Positions 1 to 5,028 of a stretch of DNA of 9,855 nt are shown one piece after another. Both the position numbers and the translations under genes were made by a program. Every line of letters begins with the position of its first letter. The first letter of the stretch is position 1. Under the pieces are notes generated by a model. The model did not search any database. It was not told where the DNA came from and saw nothing but the letters and a program-made list of their open reading frames with translations. Origin of the DNA: Planctomycetota bacterium (GTDB taxonomy: Bacteria; Planctomycetota; MHYJ01; JACQXL01; JAVHLO01); NCBI GenBank assembly GCA_031082105.1, contig JAVHLO010000099.1, positions 1 through 9,855 of the forward strand, read 5' to 3'.

Positions 1-345
1 CTGGACGAGACTTGCGCAAGACTGGAAGTTCTGTTGTTTCGTCAAAGTCTCTCGAAGTCCCTGTTCCACTACACGGTCGGATTCAACTTCTTCATGATTT
101 TTGGCGTTCTTGGCGCTCTTTGCGTTTTGGCGGATTGTCGGGCTCTCGCGTTAGAAGGCTCGCTTCGCTTCTCCACACAAGAATAGCACGGACAGGACCT
201 GCAAGCAAGCTTTTGAGGACGAACCCGGGAGGCAAAGAAAGGAGCGCAGAGAGAGGAACCCAACCGCCTCGTTCGTTCATCAAAAAACTGGAATTCCAGC
301 CTCATCAATGGCATACTAGTTGTGTTCTACAAGGGGGTCCGACGT
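1..345. other. Non-coding leader region with degenerate repeats
   Basis: No convincing gene is visible here. Frame 1 is open from base 1 to a TAG at 184-186 and could be the tail of an upstream gene. However, its last third runs through the repeat at 98-132, and it has no start codon or recognisable motif. A repeat-like AG-rich stretch (about 225-256) and a perfect 12-bp palindrome CTGGAATTCCAG (288-299) follow. A weak -10-like CATACT lies at 312-317 with a poor -35 (TGGAAT, 289-294). It could drive the next gene, but I would not call it a promoter on this evidence. Confidence 0.5.
98..132. repeat. Degenerate 9-base tandem repeat
   Basis: Four imperfect units of about nine bases run head to tail: TTTTTGGCG, TTCTTGGCG, CTCTTTGCG and TTTTGGCG. 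On the - strand this reads as the CGCAAAGA/CGCCAAGAA type of sequence. I know that type as a common interspersed non-coding element in many environmental bacterial genomes, where it often appears as spurious Lys/Ala/Asn-rich ORFs. I see no function for it here. Confidence 0.5.
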
Positions 346-348
346 ATT

Positions 349-358
349 GGAGGAAGGA
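349..358 (+). promoter_or_regulatory. Ribosome binding site of the HEAT-repeat gene
   Basis: The purine-rich string GGAGGAAGG ends about five bases before ATG 364. This strong Shine-Dalgarno match, together with the signal peptide that begins right at this ATG, decides the start over the GTG at 322. Confidence 0.7.
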
Positions 359-363
359 ACGTC

Positions 364-1233
364 ATGGAACGTTGCAGCAGATTTCTTTTTGCCGGCACTT
401 TGGCCGTGCTGGCGGTCGGGGTGGCGATCCTGATCTTCTGTGCGCTTCCCACGGTCTATGCCCAGGAGGGCCAACCGCAGGATCCGCCCAAGGAAGGAGA
501 GCCGCAGGAGCCGCCGAAGGAAGGCGAACCGCAAGAGCCGCCCAAGGAAGAGCCCGAGCCGGAAGATGAGAAACCGAAAGAGCTGACGAAGGAAGATGCC
601 AAGGCCAAGCTCGATGCATTCAAGAAGGCCTACCAGGCGGCCGCGAAGGATGAGATCGCCCGCTGCGAGGCGGTCGAGGCGCTGGAGCGCGCGCTCCACC
701 CGGATATTATCCAGATGCTCGGCCAGATACTCGTCGGCGACAAGTCCGAGAAGGTCTGCTCCGCCGCGGCCGAGATGCTCGGGTCGATGCAGGACAAGCG
801 CGCAGTCACGCCGCTCGACAAGGGACTCAAGGCTCACAAGAGGAAATACGCGATCTGGGTGTACATCCTCGACGCGCTGGGCGAGATCGCGGACCCGACG
901 TGCGTCCCGCCGCTGACAAGCTTTCTCAAGATGAACACCGCCACGTTCGACAAGAACGTGCGCGACTGCGTCCTCGCCGCGATCCGAAGCCTCGGCGAGG
1001 TCAAGGACAAGACCGCGATCGACGGGCTCATCAAGTGCTTCGACCTCATCGGCGTCAAGGACAGTCTGACCGAGGACGAACAGAAATCGATCTACGACAG
1101 CTACGCATCCGAGTACTGCAACTCGCTCAGCAAGCTGACCGGCCAGAACTTCCAGACGCAGCTCGAGTTCTCGAAGTGGTGGCAGAAGAACGCGAAGACC
1201 TTCAAGTTCCCGGAGGAGGAGAAGCCGGAGTAG
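364..1233 (+). CDS. Exported HEAT-repeat-like protein with Pro/Glu linker
   Basis: This predicted secreted or periplasmic protein has 289 residues and no recognisable catalytic motif. Residues 1-33 form a signal peptide: a short basic start, a hydrophobic core (about 7-28) and a V-Y-A cleavage site before Gln34. Residues 35-66 are a low-complexity linker built on the tandem motif EPQEPPKEG, encoded by near-identical 27-base units. From about residue 75 to 240 there are helical-pair repeats such as ALHPDIIQMLGQIL, SAAAEMLGSMQDKRAVTPL, ILDALGEIADPTCVPPL and AIRSLGEVKDKTAIDGLIK. The D..A...L pattern is typical of HEAT/PBS-lyase-type repeats, which usually serve as protein-binding scaffolds. The C-terminus (LTGQNFQTQLEFSKWWQKN) resembles the short tail seen in secreted HEAT proteins of Planctomycetota. 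The fold is well supported, but the partner and role are unknown. It has its own ribosome site and lies 275 bases from the next gene, so it is probably transcribed alone. Confidence 0.85.
   Translation: MERCSRFLFAGTLAVLAVGVAILIFCALPTVYAQEGQPQDPPKEGEPQEPPKEGEPQEPPKEEPEPEDEKPKELTKEDAKAKLDAFKKAYQAAAKDEIARCEAVEALERALHPDIIQMLGQILVGDKSEKVCSAAAEMLGSMQDKRAVTPLDKGLKAHKRKYAIWVYILDALGEIADPTCVPPLTSFLKMNTATFDKNVRDCVLAAIRSLGEVKDKTAIDGLIKCFDLIGVKDSLTEDEQKSIYDSYASEYCNSLSKLTGQNFQTQLEFSKWWQKNAKTFKFPEEEKPE
470..560 (+). repeat. 27-base in-gene tandem repeat (linker)
   Basis: About three units encode QPQDPPKEG, EPQEPPKEG and EPQEPPKEE. The units are nearly identical at the DNA level and differ mostly at third positions. 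This looks like an expandable linker between the export signal and the folded repeat domain. Confidence 0.75.
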
Positions 1234-1402
1234 GCGCGACGCATGGTGGTTGCCGGGCGAGCTTGTTTCTACAGCAAAAATCGGCGTGCACTATGCGGCA
1301 TCATGCATTTTGATCGGGTGTCTGCCCATCACCCCGATCGAGGTCGGGCGCATACTGCACGAGATTTCCATGGACATCGGACGAGCGCGGAAAGGCGCAG
1401 GT

Positions 1403-1432
1403 CCCCCTTAGCAAAGGGGGATTTAGGGGGTT
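1403..1432. repeat. Palindromic interspersed repeat (CCCCCTT...AAGGGGG type)
   Basis: Arms CCCCCTT (1403-1409) and AAGGGGG (1414-1420) are perfect complements around AGCA and are followed by ATTTAGGGGG. I recognise this as a widespread bacterial intergenic element that often gives spurious 'PPLPPLAKGG'-like ORFs. It is not followed by a T-tract, so it is not a convincing intrinsic terminator. Confidence 0.65.
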
Positions 1433-1493
1433 GTCCGCGAAGTTGCCTGTCGATGAGGAATTTCTGGAATGACCCCTTCGTCTCCCGATGCCA

Positions 1494-1502
1494 TGGTAGA
1501 AT
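1494..1502 (+). promoter_or_regulatory. Extended -10 promoter, probably leaderless transcript
   Basis: TGG followed by TAGAAT (1497-1502) fits an extended -10 element (TGn plus TATAAT-like). Transcription would start about seven bases downstream, essentially at the A of ATG 1509. No Shine-Dalgarno sequence is visible before that ATG and no good -35 is present. Together these suggest a leaderless mRNA for the lyase gene. Confidence 0.45.
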
Positions 1503-1508
1503 AGACCT

Positions 1509-3626
1509 ATGAAGCACCACACCACGCTACTCCTGCCCTTCATCTTCCTGCTGGCCTTCGGGCCCGCGTATGCGGAGGAGAAGCAGCTTCCGCCTGAACG
1601 GCATCCGGTGCTCATCTTCGAAGAGAAAGACGTACCCACGCTCCGCGAGCGGGTGAAACGCGAACCGTACCTGACCTGGTGGAACGGAATCCTCGCCTCC
1701 AGCGACGGTGCGCTCAAGGACGACGCAATAGACGCCATTACCTACGAACCTCAGAAGTGCAAGCTCGCAAAATCACTCGCCTTCGCGTACGTGATCACCG
1801 GCAAAGAGGAATACGCCGCAAAATGCCTCGAGATCTTTCACAAGGTGAAGTTGCGCGAAGACGGCGGCGATTGGAGCGTGAAGTACCTCCCCGAGCACGA
1901 GGGCGCGGCAGACCTCGCGCAGGCGTACGATATGATCCACAACTGGCTCGCAAAACAGAGCCGCGACCGTGTAGGAGGCAGCTCCAGCTGCCGACCCAAC
2001 GGGGAGGGCGAGGCTCCCGCCGAGCCGCAACCGAACCACGACGGCAAGGAAGTGACCAACACCGAGAAGAAGGGCGACGGCCCCGATTCGTCTCCCCAAC
2101 CCCACCCGCCCGAATCCGAACTCCGGAACCCCGACTCTGAACTCGACTTCGTCCGCCGTTTCCTCTACCGCTTCGGACTCTACCTCAAGAACCGCGGCGA
2201 GGGCTGGTACGTCTTCCATTTCAACAATCACCAGACGCGCCACTATTCCGGGCTGGCCATCGTCGCGTTCGCGCTCGCCGACGCGCGCTACGGCGAGCCC
2301 TACCCGTCGCAGTGGTACTACGGCTTCGCGAAGGAATGGGTCGAGCGGGCCTACAAGTACCAGACCACCACGGACGGCGCATGGGCCGAGGGGCACAACT
2401 ACTTCGCCTACAGCGCCGGGCTGCACCTCCCCTACTTTTTCGCGGCGCGGAATTCCCTGGGCGTCGATTACTTCGCCGAGGAACACGTCAGGCTCACCCA
2501 CGACTGGTCGGTGCTGTCGCGAATGCCGAACGGACTGCGGCCCAACTTCGACGACGCCGCGCTCTCCGCTTACCCGACTCATTTCCTGACGAGCGCGTAC
2601 AAGGACGCGGGCCTCTACCGTTGGGACTGGAACAACCTCGCCTCGAAGAACTGGGCCGGCGGGTCACCGGTCGACGCCATCTGCTGGTTCGACGATTCCG
2701 TCAAGCCCGCGCCGCCGGCGAAGGGGCCGTGCCTCTTCTTCGATGAGGGCGGCGACGCGATATTCCGTTCGGACTGGTCAAAGGACGCCGTCTACCTCAA
2801 CGCACGCGCGGAACACGGCAAGGCACGCAAGAACGGCGGCGGACACGAACATCCGGACGAGACGAGCTTCACGCTCTTCGCCTGCGGTCAGCCGCTCGCG
2901 ATTGACGGCGGCTACATCTACTGGGAGAAACGGACCAAGGTCTATACTGCGGACAACCACAACCTCATCCTCGTCGACGGCAAGGGGCCGCGGACCTCGG
3001 AGTTCGACGCCGCGACGAAACAGGTCGGCGGCGACGCGTTCCTCAAGAACCCGCTCGTGAAAGACAGGGTTGCCTGCTGCGAGATCCACGCCGCCTACTG
3101 CGGCGTGTCGGTGAAGCGCTGCATCATCTTCGTGGACTCGCGGTTCTTCATCATCCTCGACGAGATCGCGAGCCCCGTCGAGCACACGTACAAGTGGCTG
3201 TTGCACGGCAACGGCGGCGGCGACACGGGCGGGAAGTTCGCGATGACCGACACGGGCGCCCGGTGGGAGATCGGCGACGCGGCCTTGCAGGCGTTCGTAT
3301 TCAGTACCGCGCCGTCCGTCAAGTACAAGCACAAGAAGGACGACCACTCCTTCAACTACGGCGAAGAGAAGAAACACGAGGCGCTGATCGCGGAGGCGAA
3401 GGGAGCGAATGTGATGTTCGTCTCCGTCCTCATGCCGGGGAAGCAGGCCGAGACCTGCCCCAAAGTCAATTTTGAGCGAGGCGATGGAGCATTCTCGCTG
3501 GCGGTCGATGGCGCCGTCCCATGCCGGTTCGAATTGCGGCAATCGGGCGACTTCGTGTTGTCACTATTCTCGGCGGCCAGCAAGGCCGAGCAAGTGCTGG
3601 CGCGGACGGGCGGCGATACCAGATAG
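1509..3626 (+). CDS. Exported heparinase II/III-like polysaccharide lyase
   Basis: This 705-residue protein is predicted to cleave an acidic polysaccharide by beta-elimination outside the cytoplasm. Residues 1-22 are a signal peptide ending A-Y-A before Glu23. The opening HPVLIFEEKDVPTLRERV is typical of this family. An alpha-helical toroid domain follows, with the signature FNNHQTRHYSG (N239, N240, H241, R244, H245). The C-terminal beta-sandwich starts near residue 405 and contains GGGHEHPDETSFTLFACG (H446, H448, D450), then QPLAIDGGY. These match the conserved His/Asp-rich core of heparinase II/III proteins, but the substrate cannot be read from sequence. Residues 155-211 do not fit the family. 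They are a low-complexity, repeat-derived insertion between AYDMIHNWLAKQS and LDFVRRFLYRFG, with flanks that would join normally without it. The gene probably has its own promoter at 1494-1502. The DGQHR gene begins 91 bases downstream. Confidence 0.85.
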   Translation: MKHHTTLLLPFIFLLAFGPAYAEEKQLPPERHPVLIFEEKDVPTLRERVKREPYLTWWNGILASSDGALKDDAIDAITYEPQKCKLAKSLAFAYVITGKEEYAAKCLEIFHKVKLREDGGDWSVKYLPEHEGAADLAQAYDMIHNWLAKQSRDRVGGSSSCRPNGEGEAPAEPQPNHDGKEVTNTEKKGDGPDSSPQPHPPESELRNPDSELDFVRRFLYRFGLYLKNRGEGWYVFHFNNHQTRHYSGLAIVAFALADARYGEPYPSQWYYGFAKEWVERAYKYQTTTDGAWAEGHNYFAYSAGLHLPYFFAARNSLGVDYFAEEHVRLTHDWSVLSRMPNGLRPNFDDAALSAYPTHFLTSAYKDAGLYRWDWNNLASKNWAGGSPVDAICWFDDSVKPAPPAKGPCLFFDEGGDAIFRSDWSKDAVYLNARAEHGKARKNGGGHEHPDETSFTLFACGQPLAIDGGYIYWEKRTKVYTADNHNLILVDGKGPRTSEFDAATKQVGGDAFLKNPLVKDRVACCEIHAAYCGVSVKRCIIFVDSRFFIILDEIASPVEHTYKWLLHGNGGGDTGGKFAMTDTGARWEIGDAALQAFVFSTAPSVKYKHKKDDHSFNYGEEKKHEALIAEAKGANVMFVSVLMPGKQAETCPKVNFERGDGAFSLAVDGAVPCRFELRQSGDFVLSLFSAASKAEQVLARTGGDTR
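1970..1996. repeat. GGCAGCT-palindrome repeat, copy 1 (inside lyase gene)
   Basis: This 27-base segment is identical to 6306-6332 in the acyl-CoA synthetase gene. Its core GGCAGCT-CC-AGCTGCC is a perfect 7-bp-arm palindrome. It is read here as VGGSSSCRP, the same frame as the other copy. It begins the in-frame insertion at residue 155. Confidence 0.85.
2004..2030. repeat. GGCTC/GAGCC palindrome repeat inside lyase gene
   Basis: GGCTC (2012-2016) and GAGCC (2022-2026) pair around CCGCC, and the segment is read as GEGEAPAEP. I recognise GEAPAEP / AGASPS peptides as translations of an interspersed repeat common in Planctomycetota-like genomes. It directly follows copy 1 of the GGCAGCT repeat, so the two may travel as one composite element. 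Confidence 0.6.
2112..2147. repeat. Degenerate direct repeat (SELRNPDSEL) inside lyase gene
   Basis: Two imperfect units, TCCGAACTCCGGAACCCC and GACTCTGAACTC, encode ESELRNPDSEL at the end of the insertion. Tandem CCGAACT-type repeats giving SELRTPNSEL-like peptides are common in repeat-rich environmental genomes. The copy here is short and degenerate. Confidence 0.45.
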
Positions 3627-3659
3627 CGTAGACCAGTTGCCTGTGCGGGTAATGCCGGG

Positions 3660-3674
3660 CAGGCCGCTGGCCTG
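3660..3674. other. Short GC hairpin between lyase and DGQHR genes
   Basis: CAGGCC-GCT-GGCCTG forms a 6-bp stem 34 bases after the lyase stop. It has no T-tract, so a terminator role is doubtful. It could simply slow decay or reduce read-through. Confidence 0.3.
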
Positions 3675-3717
3675 GCTTGGAACACGACCAACACTTGTAC
3701 TTCCTGTGAGGAGAACC

Positions 3718-4857
3718 ATGATCACCGTCCCCGCCATCCAGATGCAGCAGTTTGGGACCATGTTCTACCAGGCCGCATTGTGCGCCTCGGACATCCGGAA
3801 GATCATCAGCTTCGAGGTGCTCTCGTTCGGCGCCGGCCGCGATGAGAAGAAATCCAGGTCCCGGTCCGGGATCAACTGGGAAGAGCTGGAAGGGAGAATA
3901 TCCCGCAGCGACCGGGCCTACCAGCGGCCGATCCTCAAGAAGAAGATCCGCGAGCTGGTCGGATACTACCAACAGCGGTACGAGAACAAGGACCTGCCGC
4001 CGGTCCCCGCCGCAGTCATCCTCGTCGCCAACCAGCGGCTCGATTTCGTGCCGTCATTCCCGCGCAGTCCGCTGGGCCACCTCCAGATGCCCGAGACCGA
4101 GGGGTTGCTGCACGTGCTCGACGGCCACCATCGCCTCCTCGCCCTCGCCGCCTACGAGAAGGCCGAGGGCAACACGGCCGACGTTGCCGAGTCGCTGCGC
4201 ACGCTGGTCGTCCCCGCGCTGGTCTTCGATACGCTCGGCCCAACGCAGTCGGTCGAGATGTTCGTGACGGTGAACACGAGACAGACCAAGCTGAGCCGGG
4301 ACATCGTCGTAAGCCTGTCTGGCAGGCGGCTCTACAGCAGCCCCAGCCTCGCCGCCGCGCACGATATCGTCAGGGCACTCAACGAACGGCCGGAGAGCCC
4401 GCTCGCCGGCAACATTCGCATCCTCGGCGTCGGGGCGGGCAAGCTCTCGCAGGCGCCGCTCGCCGATGAGATCGCGCGACTCATCGAGACGCTCGCAGAG
4501 GCCGGTGAACCCGCCGCCGCCCAGTTCATTGAACGGGCAACCGAGTTCTTCCTCACATATCTGTCCCTCATTGTCCACCTTTTCTCGGACGCATGGAAAA
4601 GCGAGCGACACTGTGTCAAGAAGACGCCGGCGTTGCGCGCCTTCATCCGCGTCATCCCGGCCGTACTGGCCGCGTGCCGCGAATACGGCTATGACCCGCT
4701 TTCCGCCGTCGACCTCGAGCGCGTGCTCAGGCCGTGGGGGTATCGGATCGGAGACCGGCGGTTCGAGACTGACCTCGAATGGCGGTTCAAGAGCGCGGGC
4801 GGCGGCGATAAGACGATCGAGCTTCTCGCCAAGGAGCTGCGCGAGGCGCTGCGATAG
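3718..4857 (+). CDS. Orphan DGQHR-domain protein (DndB-like)
   Basis: This 379-residue cytoplasmic protein belongs to the DGQHR/DndB-like group. The diagnostic motif appears as VLDGHHRLLAL (residues 133-143), with His replacing the usual Gln. It is followed by FVTVNTRQTKLSRDIV (about 182-197), which matches the F-x-x-[IV]-N-x-x-Q-x-x-[LV]-S signature of this family. The C-terminal half is helical, with LGVGAGKLSQAPLADEIARLI and an aliphatic stretch FFLTYLSLIVHLF. Characterised DndB proteins regulate DNA phosphorothioation operons, but orphan homologues are common and their function is not established. No dndC, D or E gene lies in this window. ATG 3718 is chosen because GAGGAG lies just upstream and homology begins there. 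The open frame extends back to 3472, but only through the end of the lyase gene. A ParB/Srx-like nucleotide-binding protein is the main alternative, since DGHHR also occurs in that superfamily. Confidence 0.75.
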   Translation: MITVPAIQMQQFGTMFYQAALCASDIRKIISFEVLSFGAGRDEKKSRSRSGINWEELEGRISRSDRAYQRPILKKKIRELVGYYQQRYENKDLPPVPAAVILVANQRLDFVPSFPRSPLGHLQMPETEGLLHVLDGHHRLLALAAYEKAEGNTADVAESLRTLVVPALVFDTLGPTQSVEMFVTVNTRQTKLSRDIVVSLSGRRLYSSPSLAAAHDIVRALNERPESPLAGNIRILGVGAGKLSQAPLADEIARLIETLAEAGEPAAAQFIERATEFFLTYLSLIVHLFSDAWKSERHCVKKTPALRAFIRVIPAVLAACREYGYDPLSAVDLERVLRPWGYRIGDRRFETDLEWRFKSAGGGDKTIELLAKELREALR

Positions 4858-4888
4858 GTGAACGAGGTTACAGGCTGAAGGAAAAGTA

Positions 4889-4930
4889 TCGACCGCCTGT
4901 CATTCCGAACTCGGTTCGGAATCTCCTTGG
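4889..4930. repeat. ATTCCGAAC palindromic repeat, copy A
   Basis: Arms ATTCCGAAC (4902-4910) and GTTCGGAAT (4914-4922) form a perfect 9-bp stem around TCG. The segment is followed by CTCCTTGG. An inverted copy lies at 9684-9717, with the stem kept by a paired C:G to T:A change. It lies between the DGQHR and synthetase genes and has no T-tract. Confidence 0.8.
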
Positions 4931-5016
4931 CAACGTGCCTGGCCCTTCGCCAAAGGAGATGCCCCGACGCGTCTGCGCATGACGGCGACCCGAACCTCCT
5001 GAACAGGTTTTGCAGT

Positions 5017-5020
5017 GGAG
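5017..5020 (+). promoter_or_regulatory. Ribosome binding site of acyl-CoA synthetase gene
   Basis: GGAG at 5017-5020 lies eight bases before ATG 5029 and supports that start. The GTG at 5020 overlaps this site, and the open frame further upstream runs through the palindrome region, so both longer options are less likely. Confidence 0.5.
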
Positions 5021-5028
5021 TGAGCGAC

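Larger units (their letters stand above)
1234..1508. other. Intergenic region between HEAT and lyase genes
   Basis: Although one forward frame stays open from 1243 to 1512, its translation has no domain character and it runs through a palindromic repeat (1403-1420). I therefore treat the stretch as non-coding. It ends in the extended -10 element described separately. No transcription terminator with a T-tract is visible after the HEAT gene. Confidence 0.6.

Noticed and set aside
1..186. Open frame at the left edge, possible tail of an upstream gene
   Set aside because: It has no start or recognisable domain, and its hydrophobic end is encoded by the 9-base tandem repeat. It cannot be supported as a gene.
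12..569. 185-codon forward ORF
   Set aside because: It runs through repeat-like DNA and then out of frame through the signal peptide and linker of the HEAT gene. Its Arg/Gly/Ala-rich translation is a frame shadow.
1243..1512. 89-codon forward ORF between HEAT and lyase genes
   Set aside because: It crosses the CCCCCTT palindrome, has no ribosome site or domain, and ends inside the lyase start region.
1773..2582. 269-codon ORF on the - strand opposite the lyase
   Set aside because: It is the complement of the heparinase-like coding frame, Val/Gly/Arg/Glu-rich, without motifs or a ribosome site.
3472..3717. N-terminal extension of the DGQHR gene
   Set aside because: It overlaps the end of the lyase gene in another frame, is Arg/Ser-rich and unlike the family. 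ATG 3718 has a good ribosome site.
4927..5028. N-terminal extension of the synthetase ORF
   Set aside because: It starts at a non-ATG codon just after the ATTCCGAAC palindrome and has no ribosome site. Family similarity begins at about residue 5 of the ATG 5029 start.
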